A stretch of DNA of 18,577 bases from Porphyromonadaceae bacterium UBA7042 (GTDB lineage Bacteria; Bacteroidota; Bacteroidia; Bacteroidales; Muribaculaceae). Both the position numbers and the translations under genes were made by a program. Under the pieces are notes generated by a model. It had not been told where the DNA came from and ran no database searches. It saw only the letters and a list, made by a program, of their open reading frames with translations. The number at the start of each line of letters is the position of its first letter. The stretch's first letter is position 1. The stretch is from assembly GCA_002494015.1 (NCBI GenBank), contig DLAR01000026.1, positions 1 to 18,577 of the forward strand, given 5' to 3'. Shown here piece after piece: positions 7,741 to 16,421 of this stretch.

Positions 7741-9075
7741 TTAAATTTCGCTGCGCAGATAGTCGAGACCTTCGCGCACGATGCGCTGTAGCTCAAGCTT
7801 GGACGGGTCGACATACTCACACAAGGCAAAGTCTTCGGGCGCTACCTCGTAGATGCCGAGAGCCTCCATCTGGTCAATGTCGCGCGACATTATCGCCTTG
7901 ATTAGATATTCGGGAAGGATGTCCATCGGGAAAACCTTGTCATATTCCCCTGACATAATCATGCCTCTGCGGCCTCCCTGCAGGCGCGCGTCGGGCGAGA
8001 AGGCGCGGTTGAGGAAATGGCCGAGGAAGGAGCGGTTGGTGCTCATCTTGGACGGACTTAGCGACGCCCATCCCATGAACTCGTCAGCATCGTCTCCCTC
8101 GGGTATGACGGTTATCTGACGGTAGGGAAAACGGAGGAAACCGTCGCTGCCGACAGGGATGCCGGTCAGCACATTGCCCGAGATTATGCGGTGGTTGCGA
8201 CCGTCATCGACTATGTTGCCTTCTGTCAGCCGGGCCACGTCGGCACCGTCGACGGTATTTATCAGGCGCGGTGTTTTTACTTCTGACCCGGTAACGGCTA
8301 CGGTTGTCTCAAAGTCGGCTTTCCCGGTCAGCATCAGCTTGCCGATGCGGGCGAGGGTGATGATGTCGAGCGTCCAGATGACCTCGCCCTTGTTGACCGG
8401 GCTGATGTTGGCGGCTTGTGCGCCTGCATTTCCGGCGGGGTGGAGGGTGTTGAATTCCACCATTTCGGCACCGGCGATGTCGGGCATTTGCGAGCCGTTC
8501 TTTATTCCTATATATATATTACCGCTTGTGAGCTGCTTCAGTGCCTTTACCCCGGCAGCGAGTTCGGCTGTTTTTCCGGCGGCGAGTGTTTCGGGGTCCC
8601 AAGCGAGCGGGGCGGTGTCCATTGCGGTCACAAAGATGTCGCGCGGCTTGTCGGCTGCTTGCGGGATGATGTCATAAGGACGGCGGCGCATCATTGCCCA
8701 GAGGCCGCTTTCCATCAGCAGTGTCTTCACAGTCTCGGCCGAGGTCGCTTTGCCAGCGTCATGGACGAGCGAGCCGTTTCCTTCGGGCGCGATTACGACG
8801 CGCTCGATTTTGCGACGCGCTCCGCGCACTACCGCGCTGACCTTTCCTGCGACAGGACTTACGAGCTTGACCGATTCGCAGTTCTTATCGTGCATTAACG
8901 GCATCCCTGCTTCGACTGTGTCACCTTCGGCAACGTCGAGCTTGGGCGAAAATCCGGGGAAATCGTCTGGGATAACTGCGACAAGCGACGGCGTGACTTT
9001 TGTCACGTCTTCGCTCTCAACTCCACCCCTGAGGTTTAGATTCAATCCCTTGCGGAGGTTTATCGTTTTTCTCAT
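7741..9075 (-). CDS. nqrA: Na+-translocating NADH:quinone reductase subunit A
   Basis: Cytosolic subunit of Na+-NQR, 444 residues, matching the usual 445-450. The open frame continues upstream to 9168, but the start chosen is the ATG at 9073-9075, giving MRKTINLRKGLNLNLRGG, the typical NqrA beginning; the extra 31 residues are leader sequence overlapping the promoter. The protein resembles RnfC-like barrel-sandwich and SLBB folds but has no Fe-S cysteine motifs, as expected for NqrA. First gene of the operon; TAACTTTG lies about 27 nt upstream. Confidence 0.95.
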   Translation of the reverse strand: MRKTINLRKGLNLNLRGGVESEDVTKVTPSLVAVIPDDFPGFSPKLDVAEGDTVEAGMPLMHDKNCESVKLVSPVAGKVSAVVRGARRKIERVVIAPEGNGSLVHDAGKATSAETVKTLLMESGLWAMMRRRPYDIIPQAADKPRDIFVTAMDTAPLAWDPETLAAGKTAELAAGVKALKQLTSGNIYIGIKNGSQMPDIAGAEMVEFNTLHPAGNAGAQAANISPVNKGEVIWTLDIITLARIGKLMLTGKADFETTVAVTGSEVKTPRLINTVDGADVARLTEGNIVDDGRNHRIISGNVLTGIPVGSDGFLRFPYRQITVIPEGDDADEFMGWASLSPSKMSTNRSFLGHFLNRAFSPDARLQGGRRGMIMSGEYDKVFPMDILPEYLIKAIMSRDIDQMEALGIYEVAPEDFALCEYVDPSKLELQRIVREGLDYLRSEI

Positions 9076-9101
9076 TTTAATTGTATGTTGTAATCGTGGT
9101 G

Positions 9102-9109
9102 CAAAGTTA
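9102..9109 (-). promoter_or_regulatory. Candidate -7 element of the nqr operon (TAACTTTG)
   Basis: TAACTTTG, a match to the Bacteroidota consensus TAnnTTTG, lies about 27 nt upstream of the nqrA ATG. No TTG is present at the -33 distance, so the upstream half is weak or depends on an activator or another sigma factor. The 320-nt intergenic region 9076-9394 is otherwise A/T-rich and holds only the divergent promoters of nqr and exb. Confidence 0.55.
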
Positions 9110-9224
9110 TCCATTATTTTTGGTTTATCTTTAGTGAAACGATGGATTTTTTTTATAAAATAAATCAACTTTAATATAATTTGATGTTTTACAGCAGAAA
9201 CAACAAAAATATTACCCCAAAAAG

Positions 9225-9256
9225 TTTGGAAACACCGAAATTAAATAATAATTTTG
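9225..9256 (+). promoter_or_regulatory. Promoter of the exbB-exbD-exbD-tonB operon
   Basis: TTTG at 9225-9228, a 20-nt spacer, then TAATTTTG at 9249-9256: both halves match the Bacteroidota primary sigma consensus. Transcription should start near 9263, leaving an A/T-rich leader of about 130 nt before the exbB ATG, with no Shine-Dalgarno sequence visible. Confidence 0.7.
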
Positions 9257-9394
9257 CATAACCGTTTTACCCCTGTGTCATGCGTGGCCGGGACAAATCG
9301 ATACCATCAAGATGGCTCTTTGATAAATTTAGCGAAAAATCATCAAAACTAATAACAATAAACCAAACAAAAAAACTTTAGTAAACCCAAAATT

Positions 9395-10216
9395 ATGGAA
9401 GCTCAAAAGCCTAATTCCACCCAGCCCGTAAAGGCTGCTAAGTCTGAAAGCAACGTGAAAGGCGTAAAGAACGCATTTCTCGTGATTGTCGCATGCTGCA
9501 TTGTCGCCGTGTGTCTGTTCATCTTCTGGTTCGGCCATGACTCTCACTTTGAAGAAGGTCATCCCAAGGATTTGTGGGGAACCATCTACATGGGCGGTTT
9601 CATCGTGCCTATTCTCCAGACCCTGTTCCTTACCGTAATCGTTCTTTCTGTTGAACGCTGGATAGCTCTTTCAAGCGCCAAGGGTAAAGGCAACATCACC
9701 AAGTTTGTCGCTAACGTTAAGAAATGCCTTGCAGCCAATGATATCAACGGTGCAATGAACCTCTGCAAGACTCAGAAAGGTTCAGTTGCCGCTGTCGTTT
9801 CTTCGGCTCTCGTGGCTTATCAGGAAATGGACCGCAATACCGAGCTCACCAAAGAGCAGAAGATTGCCAACCTTCAGAAAGCCGTTGAGGAAGCTACCGC
9901 TCTCGAAATGCCTGCCCTCCAGCAGAACCTCCCCATCGTCGCTACCCTCACCACCCTCGGTACTCTCGTCGGTCTTCTCGGTACTGTGATCGGTATGATC
10001 AAGTCGTTCCAAGCTCTTGCCGCTTCAGGTGCTCCTGACTCTACCGAGCTGTCTACCGGTATCTCTGAGGCACTTATCAACACTGCCTTCGGTATCGCAA
10101 CCGGTGCATTCGCTGTTATCTCTTATAACTTCTACACAAACAAAATCGATAACCTGACCTACGCAATCGACGAGATCGGTTACTCAATCGTGCAGACATT
10201 TACAGCTACACACTAA
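9395..10216 (+). CDS. exbB: MotA/TolQ/ExbB family proton channel protein
   Basis: Inner-membrane motor subunit that, with ExbD, uses ion-motive force to energise TonB. 273 residues. Helices at about 27-46, 67-90, 181-205 and 224-248; the first is the extra N-terminal helix usual in Bacteroidota homologues. The conserved core TTLGTLVGLLGTVIGMIKSF (about 186-205), with its pore threonines and glycines, and GISEALINTAFGI (222-234) identify the MotA_ExbB domain. First gene of a four-gene plus-strand operon with two exbD and tonB. TolQ is the alternative, but tonB downstream supports ExbB. Confidence 0.93.
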   Translation: MEAQKPNSTQPVKAAKSESNVKGVKNAFLVIVACCIVAVCLFIFWFGHDSHFEEGHPKDLWGTIYMGGFIVPILQTLFLTVIVLSVERWIALSSAKGKGNITKFVANVKKCLAANDINGAMNLCKTQKGSVAAVVSSALVAYQEMDRNTELTKEQKIANLQKAVEEATALEMPALQQNLPIVATLTTLGTLVGLLGTVIGMIKSFQALAASGAPDSTELSTGISEALINTAFGIATGAFAVISYNFYTNKIDNLTYAIDEIGYSIVQTFTATH

Positions 10217-10280
10217 TCCGATATTACCGCTGAGGTTTCTATCATTTATTTAAAATAAACCTATAACAACAACGTGTAAT

Positions 10281-10997
10281 ATGGGAAAAGTAAAAATTAA
10301 GAGAAAAAGTACCCTCATCGACATGACCGCGATGAGTGACGTGACTGTGCTCTTGCTTACTTTCTTCATGTTGACATCAACATTCCTGCAGAAGGAACCT
10401 GTTACAGTGATGACCCCGTCGTCGGTGTCAGAACAGAAGGTGCCGACTGCCAACCTCGCCTCAATCCTCGTCAGCCCCGAAGGGAAAGTGTTCATCTCCC
10501 TCGCCGGTGATGCTGACGCCGAGATGAAAGACGAGTGGGGAACCGAGGCTATCCGAGCTTCGGTCCTGAAGGAAGCAGTGAAACTCTATAATCAGCAGAA
10601 TCCCTCCAAAGCGATTCAGCTGTCAGATGCAGACATCGCCACGTTCTCTAAAATCAACATGTTCGGAGTTCCGTTCCAAGTTCTCCACCAGTTCCTTAGC
10701 ATGTCGCAGACCGAGCAGGACAAGTTCATTTCCAACATGAACGACAAAGCCGTCGGCATTCCTATCAACGACAACAAGGACATGGAGCACCTGAACGAAT
10801 TCCAGATCTGGATGCGCGCCATCTACAACTCGGGTAACGACAACCTTCAGAAAGCCATCAAGAAAGGCGAAGGTATCGCTGTCAAGGCCGACAAGGACAC
10901 CCCCTACAATACTGTCCACGACGTGCTTGACAACCTGCAGACCATGAAGATGAACCGCTTCAGCATCATGACCGCTTTAAAAACCGAGCAAGATTAA
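10281..10997 (+). CDS. exbD: ExbD/TolR family biopolymer transporter (first copy)
   Basis: 238 residues: short basic N-terminus, one membrane helix at about 18-37 with the essential protonatable aspartate at Asp20 (TAMSDVTVLLLTFFMLTSTF), then a periplasmic domain larger than enteric ExbD (about 140 residues), typical of Bacteroidota. The segment after residue 100 is unlike enteric ExbD. It would partner ExbB in the TonB motor; because two different exbD genes follow each other, the in vivo dimer could be mixed. 64 nt after exbB and 5 nt before the second exbD. Confidence 0.9.
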   Translation: MGKVKIKRKSTLIDMTAMSDVTVLLLTFFMLTSTFLQKEPVTVMTPSSVSEQKVPTANLASILVSPEGKVFISLAGDADAEMKDEWGTEAIRASVLKEAVKLYNQQNPSKAIQLSDADIATFSKINMFGVPFQVLHQFLSMSQTEQDKFISNMNDKAVGIPINDNKDMEHLNEFQIWMRAIYNSGNDNLQKAIKKGEGIAVKADKDTPYNTVHDVLDNLQTMKMNRFSIMTALKTEQD

Positions 10998-11002
10998 TCA
11001 TT

Positions 11003-11752
11003 ATGGCACAGATAGAACAATCAGACAAGGGCAAAAAGAAAAAAGGAGCCCAAAAGAAAATGTCTATCCATGTGGACTTCACTCCTATGGTGGATATGAA
11101 CATGCTTCTGATTACATTCTTCATGCTTTGTACCACGATGATTAAGTCGCAGACTCTCACAATCGCCCTCCCCTCCAACGAGAAGATTGAGCAGAGTGAG
11201 ATGAACAAAGCAAAGGAATCAGAAGCAATCACCCTAATCCTTGCTACTGACCGCGATGCCAACGGTAACATCAAGAAAGACGACTCAGGCCGTCCCATGA
11301 ACACCGTTTACTTCTACGAAGGTATGCCCGACGTGACCGACGCCGATGGCGACGGCCGCCTCGACAACAACAAACTTCAGGCTGAACAATTCCTCGGCAA
11401 CGACGGAAAGATTCAGCAAGGCATCCGCAAGATCCTCCATGACCGTAACAAGAAGGTGCTTGAAAAAATCGAAGTCGAAAAGGCCAAGTGGCGCAACAAG
11501 GAGTTTGCCCCCGGCAACTCTGCCGCCAACGACTCAATCTATCAGGCCCGCGCCCGTGAGATTCGTAACGACTCGACAATCACCCGCCCCATTGTTATTA
11601 TCAAGGCTACTCCCGAAGCTTCATGGGAATCGCTTATCAGTGCGCTCGACGAAATGCAGATCAACCAGATCTCGCGTTATCAGATTGACAACATCAATCA
11701 GGTCGACTCAGCTATGATTATCGATTATCTCGCTAAGCACCCTAAGAAGTAA
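11003..11752 (+). CDS. exbD: ExbD/TolR family biopolymer transporter (second copy)
   Basis: 249 residues: Lys-rich cytoplasmic start (KGKKKKGAQKK), then HVDFTPMVDMNMLLITFFML, where Asp31 is the proton-carrying aspartate and FTPMVD is the classic ExbD motif, followed by a periplasmic domain of about 200 residues ending in a YQIDNINQVDS segment typical of the TolR/ExbD fold. Start codon 5 nt after the previous exbD stop, so translation is probably coupled. It is clearly diverged from the first copy, so the pair is paralogous, not a recent duplication. Confidence 0.92.
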   Translation: MAQIEQSDKGKKKKGAQKKMSIHVDFTPMVDMNMLLITFFMLCTTMIKSQTLTIALPSNEKIEQSEMNKAKESEAITLILATDRDANGNIKKDDSGRPMNTVYFYEGMPDVTDADGDGRLDNNKLQAEQFLGNDGKIQQGIRKILHDRNKKVLEKIEVEKAKWRNKEFAPGNSAANDSIYQARAREIRNDSTITRPIVIIKATPEASWESLISALDEMQINQISRYQIDNINQVDSAMIIDYLAKHPKK

Positions 11753-11799
11753 TTCATTGATGACAGATATATATTAACCTGAAAAATCTCTATTGAAAT

Positions 11800-12660
11800 A
11801 TGGCAAAAGATGTAGATCTTTCATCAAAAGAATGGATTGAACTTGTTTTTGAAGGTAAAAACAAGGAGTTTGGTGCTTATGAGCTCCGTAAAGCTTCGGC
11901 CAAGCGTCACAACATGTCGATGCTCGTAATCCTTATCGTCCTTCTCATTGTCGCACTTCTCGGTTTGCTTGCCAACACCGTGATGAACAAAGCCGAAGAT
12001 CGCCCCGAGGACCAGATTGAACAGACAATGATTGACTATTCGGCCGATGAGCAGCAAGAGGAAGACCAGCAGGAAGAACCCGAGCAGCAGCGCTTTGAGG
12101 AGCAGCAACCCGAGGCCCTTCCCGAGGAAATCCTTAACACCGTGAAGTCAACCGAGCTTCAGATTACCAAAGACGAAGAAGTCGTTGAGGAAATAAAGAG
12201 CCAGGACGACCTCAAGGATACCGATACCGCTGTGGGTACGACCGATTTTGACAAGGGTACTGACGACCTCAACATCGTGCGCGAGCACAAGGAAGAGGTT
12301 ATCGTCGAGGAAAAGAAAGAGGCACCCGTTGCAGACAACCGCGTCTTTGACGTTGTGGAACAGAAACCTCAGTTCCCCGGTGGCGATGCCGCCCTTCTCA
12401 AATATGTCGCTGACCACATCCGCTATCCCGCTATGGCACAGGAAAACAATGTTCAGGGCCGTGTAGTTGTCCAGTTCGTTGTTACCAAGACCGGTGCCGT
12501 CGGCGAAGTCAAGGTTGTCCGTGGCAAAGACCCCGACCTCGACAAGGAAGCTGTCCGCGTTGTTAAGACACTTCCCAAGTTTGTCCCCGGTAAGATGAAT
12601 GGCCACGCCGTGAACGTGTGGTACACTCTCCCCATCCAGTTCAAGCTTCAAGGTGTCTGA
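11800..12660 (+). CDS. tonB: TonB energy transducer
   Basis: 286 residues. N-terminal cytoplasmic part (1-38) carries the Bacteroidota TonB signature DLSSKEWIELVFEGKNKEFG followed by AYELR; one membrane helix at 39-61; a periplasmic linker of about 65-180; and a C-terminal TonB domain at 186-286 (EQKPQFPGG, IRYPAMA, VQFVVTKTG, PKFVPGK, IQFKL). It passes energy from ExbB/ExbD to outer-membrane TonB-dependent receptors. The linker is rich in Glu, Asp and Gln and poor in Pro, unlike the Pro-Lys/Pro-Glu linker of enteric TonB. Last gene of the operon, 47 nt after exbD, with a strong terminator following. Confidence 0.95.
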   Translation: MAKDVDLSSKEWIELVFEGKNKEFGAYELRKASAKRHNMSMLVILIVLLIVALLGLLANTVMNKAEDRPEDQIEQTMIDYSADEQQEEDQQEEPEQQRFEEQQPEALPEEILNTVKSTELQITKDEEVVEEIKSQDDLKDTDTAVGTTDFDKGTDDLNIVREHKEEVIVEEKKEAPVADNRVFDVVEQKPQFPGGDAALLKYVADHIRYPAMAQENNVQGRVVVQFVVTKTGAVGEVKVVRGKDPDLDKEAVRVVKTLPKFVPGKMNGHAVNVWYTLPIQFKLQGV

Positions 12661-12705
12661 TTCTCCTCCCAGTGTAATGAACTAAATTCATTATAACCTC
12701 TATTT

Positions 12706-12749
12706 TGCACCCCGCAGGTTCAATGCCTGCGGGGTGCATCACTTTTTTT
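12706..12749 (+). terminator. Rho-independent terminator of the exb-tonB operon
   Basis: A perfect 12-bp G/C-rich stem (GCACCCCGCAGG at 12707-12718, partner 12726-12737), one more T-A pair outside, a 7-nt loop, then TCAC and a T-run ending at 12749. Confidence 0.92.
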
Positions 12750-12758
12750 ATCTAAAAA

Positions 12759-12789
12759 TTGATGCCGTTAAAATAAATCACTATCTTTG
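12759..12789 (+). promoter_or_regulatory. Promoter of the 4-alpha-glucanotransferase gene
   Basis: TTG at 12759-12761, a 20-nt spacer, and TATCTTTG at 12782-12789. The element begins just after the upstream terminator. Expected transcription start is near 12796, giving a leader of about 55 nt. Confidence 0.7.
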
Positions 12790-12850
12790 TAGTGGGTCGC
12801 GGTATCGCGCTCCGAGACTGACTAAAACTTATCAGATATCATACTTATAC

Positions 12851-15529
12851 ATGAAACTTACCTTTAATATCAATTACCGAACCGAGTGGGGTGAATCCCT
12901 TTTCATCACCGGCTCTGATAAAGCATTGGGAGCCGGCGACCTTGAGCATGCCGTTCCCATGCGTCTGACAGGCGATAGTGACTGGAAGGCCGAGGTGGAG
13001 ATTCCCGACAGTGTCTTACACTTTGACTACGGATATGTCGTCCGTCACGAAAATGGAACAGTGCGTCACGAATGGGGACCGAAGCGGCTTTTTGTCCACG
13101 AGGCCGATGCTCATCGCATTTCAGTTTATGACCGTTGGCAAGACCAGCCTTGGGACAAACCCTATTATGCCTCGGCCTTTGTTGATTGCATCCTCCGACG
13201 TAACAACCGGGCTGCTGCCGTGCTCCCTGTGGCCGGAATGTTGACGCTAAAAGTCACTGCGCCGATGGTGCGCCCCGATGAAGTAGTCGCCGTCTGTGGC
13301 GAGAATCCCGCGTTGGGACTATGGGATCCCGCGCAGTCCGTCGTGATGAGTGACGCAGCCTATCCCGAATGGGCAGTCAACATCCCTGTCGGCGATATTA
13401 AAGGTTCGTCACAGTATAAATTTGTGATACTTAAAAAGAATACCCTCGCCCTTGTCGCGTGGGAAGGCGGCGAGAACCGCACTCTGAATGTCAACCCCGC
13501 AGCCCCCGACGAATGTATTGTCAGCGCGGGACAGCGACTGATTAACCCCCTTGCTACTTGGCATGGCGCCGGTGTCGCCATCCCCGTGTTCTCGCTACGC
13601 AGCGAGGAAGACTTCGGCGTGGGCGACTTTATGGACCTCATGAAGATGGTTGACTGGGCGGCTTCGACCGAGCAGACGTTTTTGCAGGTCCTCCCTGTCA
13701 ATGACACTACCATGACCGGTACATGGACCGACTCCTACCCCTATAACGCCAACTCGACCTTTGCTCTGCACCCCATGTATCTGCGCCTTCAGGAAATGGG
13801 GCGTCTCAACGACACTGAGCGTCAGCGATATTACGATGCACTCCGACGCGAGTTGAACGAGCTGAAACAGATTGACTACGAGCGCGTCAACAATGCAAAA
13901 AACGCGTTTACCCGCGAGCTGTTTGACCAAAATGGTGCCGAGACGCTTGCCGGTGACGATTTCAAGTCATTCCTTGCCCGCAACGAATCATGGCTGACAC
14001 CCTATGCCGCCTTCTGCGTTCTTCGTGACATAAATCACACCCCCGAGATGGATAAATGGGGCGAATATGCCGTTTATGACAAGGATAAGATTGACAAGTT
14101 CATCGAGAAACACCGCCATGACATCGAGTATGTCTACTATATCCAGTATCATCTCGACCGTCAGTTGAAAAAAGTGCGCGAATATGCTGCTTCGCATGGT
14201 GTGGCTATAAAGGGCGATATACCTATCGGCATCTCGCGCACAAGCGTGGACGCGTGGATTTCTCCACGTCTGTTCAACCTCGACTGTCAGGCCGGCGCGC
14301 CGCCCGATGACTTCTCGGTACTCGGTCAGAACTGGGGTTTCCCCACCTACAACTGGGAAGAAATGTCGCGCGACGGCTTTGCTTGGTGGAAAGCGCGTTT
14401 CCGCAAGATGGCCGAATACTTCGATGCCTACCGCATCGACCACGTCCTCGGATTCTTCCGTATCTGGCAGATTCCCATGGATGCTGTCCACGGATTGCTT
14501 GGCGTGTTTAATCCCGCACTTCCATTCTCTGTCGACGAGTTGCGTTACAACTATGATTTCTGGCTCGATGTCGACATGCAGACACGCCCCTACATCATGG
14601 ACTGGTTCCTCGGCGACTTCTTCGGCGAGTTTACCGACGAGTGTCGCAACACCTTCCTTGTTGATGCCGGTTACGGACGTTACCACCTGCGCCCCGAGTT
14701 TGACACCCAGCGCAAGGTTGTCAATTATTTCGCAAGCAAGGAGAAAAACGACAAGAACAGCAAAATCTGCAACGCCCTTCTCGGCCTGATCGATCAAGTG
14801 CTCTTTATCGAAGACCCCTACGAGAAAGGAAAATATCACCCGCGCATCACAGGCCAGTTCACATACGCCTACCGCGCGTTGAACGATTATGAACGCTGGT
14901 GCTTCGACCGCCTTTATAACGACTTCTACTATCGCCGCCACAATGACTTCTGGTATGGAAAGGCAATGTGGAAACTTCCTCACCTCATTGACGCAACCGA
15001 CATGCTCGTCTGTGCCGAAGACCTTGGCATGATTCCTGACTGTGTTCCTGCTGTCATGCATGCCCTTGAAATCCTCTCGCTCGAAATCCAGCGCATGCCC
15101 AAGGACCCGCAGGCTGCTTTCGGCAACACATGGAGCTATCCATATTACTCGGTATGCACAACCTCGACCCACGACATGGACGGAATACGCCGCTGGTGGG
15201 AGGCCGACCGTGCGGCTACCCAGCGTTTCTACAACGAGGTCCTTCACGAGCCCGGCGAGGCTCCCCTCTATGCCGAGCCGTGGATATGTGACCGCATCGT
15301 CTCGCTCCATCTTGAGTCGCCGTCGATGCTCTGCATCCTCCCGTTGCAGGACTGGCTGTCGATGGACGGCGTGATTCGCCGTCAGGATCCACGCGAGGAA
15401 CTCATCAATATCCCCGCCAACCCTCGTCATTACTGGCGTTACCGCATGCACCTCACCCTTGAGGAACTGAACAATCAGAAGGACTTCAACACCATGCTCC
15501 GTGACAAGATTCTTGCCTCGGGCAGGTAA
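12851..15529 (+). CDS. malQ: 4-alpha-glucanotransferase (amylomaltase, GH77) with N-terminal starch-binding modules
   Basis: Transfers alpha-1,4-glucan segments between malto-oligosaccharides and releases glucose in maltose/starch use. 892 residues. The ATG at 12851 (MKLTFNINYRTEWGESLFIT) is chosen over an upstream GTG because it starts the first CBM20-like module and lies after the promoter. Two CBM20-like modules at about 1-100 and 127-240 precede the GH77 barrel, the architecture of plant DPE2 and its Bacteroidales relatives. Catalytic residues: nucleophile Asp530 in YRIDHVLGFF, acid/base Glu723 in CAEDLGMIP, and Asp775 in STHDMDGIR. It is cytoplasmic, as no signal peptide is seen. Transcribed alone from its own promoter. 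Long minus-strand open frames inside it are shadows. Confidence 0.95.
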   Translation: MKLTFNINYRTEWGESLFITGSDKALGAGDLEHAVPMRLTGDSDWKAEVEIPDSVLHFDYGYVVRHENGTVRHEWGPKRLFVHEADAHRISVYDRWQDQPWDKPYYASAFVDCILRRNNRAAAVLPVAGMLTLKVTAPMVRPDEVVAVCGENPALGLWDPAQSVVMSDAAYPEWAVNIPVGDIKGSSQYKFVILKKNTLALVAWEGGENRTLNVNPAAPDECIVSAGQRLINPLATWHGAGVAIPVFSLRSEEDFGVGDFMDLMKMVDWAASTEQTFLQVLPVNDTTMTGTWTDSYPYNANSTFALHPMYLRLQEMGRLNDTERQRYYDALRRELNELKQIDYERVNNAKNAFTRELFDQNGAETLAGDDFKSFLARNESWLTPYAAFCVLRDINHTPEMDKWGEYAVYDKDKIDKFIEKHRHDIEYVYYIQYHLDRQLKKVREYAASHGVAIKGDIPIGISRTSVDAWISPRLFNLDCQAGAPPDDFSVLGQNWGFPTYNWEEMSRDGFAWWKARFRKMAEYFDAYRIDHVLGFFRIWQIPMDAVHGLLGVFNPALPFSVDELRYNYDFWLDVDMQTRPYIMDWFLGDFFGEFTDECRNTFLVDAGYGRYHLRPEFDTQRKVVNYFASKEKNDKNSKICNALLGLIDQVLFIEDPYEKGKYHPRITGQFTYAYRALNDYERWCFDRLYNDFYYRRHNDFWYGKAMWKLPHLIDATDMLVCAEDLGMIPDCVPAVMHALEILSLEIQRMPKDPQAAFGNTWSYPYYSVCTTSTHDMDGIRRWWEADRAATQRFYNEVLHEPGEAPLYAEPWICDRIVSLHLESPSMLCILPLQDWLSMDGVIRRQDPREELINIPANPRHYWRYRMHLTLEELNNQKDFNTMLRDKILASGR

Positions 15530-15544
15530 ATGCAGATAACAGAT

Positions 15545-15592
15545 AAAAAATAACAGATAAAAAATTTCAACCTTTTTTATCTGTTATTTTTT
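15545..15592 (+). terminator. Long A/T stem terminator after malQ
   Basis: A perfect 20-bp inverted repeat (15545-15564 with 15573-15592) around an 8-nt loop. The right arm ends in six T, so it works as a terminator on the plus strand; because the left arm begins with six A, it is formally bidirectional. The left arm contains the second copy of a tandem 14-bp repeat (15537-15550 and 15551-15564). Confidence 0.7.
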
Positions 15593-15643
15593 ATTTGAAA
15601 TTTGAATGGCGTCACTTATTTTTTATTTATTATTTGAAATTTG
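15591..15643. repeat. Direct repeat of 14 bp before the TIGR02757 gene
   Basis: TTATTTGAAATTTG occurs at 15591-15604 and again at 15630-15643. The second copy contains the TTG start codon of the following gene, and the first copy is followed by an ATG that opens only a 14-codon frame. The whole spacer is low-complexity A/T. Confidence 0.6.
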
Positions 15644-16390
15644 GACTTAAAGGATTTACTTGACAGCGAGGCGGCGCGAATCAATTCTCCCGCCTTCATA
15701 GCCGACGACCCCGTGCAGTTTCCCCGTCGTTTCGATGACCCGCGCGACATCGAGATTGCCGCGCTTCTTTCGGCTACCATTGCATGGGGCAACCGCAAGA
15801 TGATATGCCGCAACTGTGATAAAATGCTTTCGTTGATGGGCAATCAGCCGTTCAGCTATATGATGGATGAGGGATATGAAGAACTTCCCGACGGGAATAT
15901 TCACCGCACCTTTTTTGTCGATAATCTGCGCCACTACATGCGCGGACTGCGGCGCATATATGCAGCTCACGGGTCGTTGCAGCAGTTTGCCCGTCACGAA
16001 GATATTTCATCCGACAATGCTCCCGCGTGGAAACTCGTCGAGGGCATCAATCGTGAGATTGCCGCCGCCAACGATAGTGTTTGCGATTCGCGGTGCCTGC
16101 CGCAGAATCTCGCCACGACCGCACTGAAACGCGTCAACATGGCTCTCAGATGGCTCGTGCGCAATGACGGGATTGTCGACATCGGTATATGGGACGTGAT
16201 TACTCCCGCGCAGCTCTATATCCCTCTTGACGTTCATGTCAACGACACTGCGCGCGAGCTCGGACTGCTCACTCGGCGCAGTGCCGACCGTCGGGCTGTC
16301 GATGAGATTATGACTTCGTTGCGACGTTTCAACCCCGATGACCCTGTTCTCTATGATTACGCCCTTTTTGGCATAGGCATGAAGTTGTAA
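15641..16390 (+). CDS. TIGR02757 family protein (DUF2400)
   Basis: 249 residues. The segment RFDDPRDIEIAALLSATIAW followed by GNRKMI, and the C-terminal FNPDDPVLYDYALFGIG, are characteristic of the TIGR02757 family, common in Bacteroidota and of unknown biochemical function. The start is a TTG at 15641: an in-frame stop lies two codons upstream and the next ATG (residue 54) would remove the conserved N-terminal LKDLLDSEAARIN and DDPVQFPRRF segments. No signal peptide or membrane helix, so cytoplasmic. It may have its own weak promoter in the A/T-rich spacer. The lack of a strong start suggests low expression. Confidence 0.85.
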   Translation: MDLKDLLDSEAARINSPAFIADDPVQFPRRFDDPRDIEIAALLSATIAWGNRKMICRNCDKMLSLMGNQPFSYMMDEGYEELPDGNIHRTFFVDNLRHYMRGLRRIYAAHGSLQQFARHEDISSDNAPAWKLVEGINREIAAANDSVCDSRCLPQNLATTALKRVNMALRWLVRNDGIVDIGIWDVITPAQLYIPLDVHVNDTARELGLLTRRSADRRAVDEIMTSLRRFNPDDPVLYDYALFGIGMKL

Positions 16391-16403
16391 TCACCTGTTT
16401 AGT

Positions 16404-16411
16404 TATCTTTG
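16404..16411 (+). promoter_or_regulatory. Candidate -7 element (TATCTTTG) ahead of a hairpin cluster
   Basis: TATCTTTG lies 13 nt after the TIGR02757 stop codon, identical to the -7 element of malQ. A TTG at 16385-16387 is 16 nt upstream instead of 20. It points into a region with no confident gene but several hairpins. Confidence 0.4.
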
Positions 16412-16421
16412 TGGTTTTAGA

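Noticed and set aside
9076..9168. 31-codon extension of nqrA
   Set aside because: It overlaps the TAACTTTG promoter element, and NqrA proteins begin at the chosen methionine.
12734..12850. 39-codon extension of malQ
   Set aside because: It begins inside the tonB terminator and runs through the malQ promoter; the CBM20 module begins at the ATG at 12851.
13988..15451. 487-codon minus-strand open frame inside malQ
   Set aside because: It lies fully antisense to a GH77 gene with all catalytic residues; long antisense frames are expected in this codon usage.
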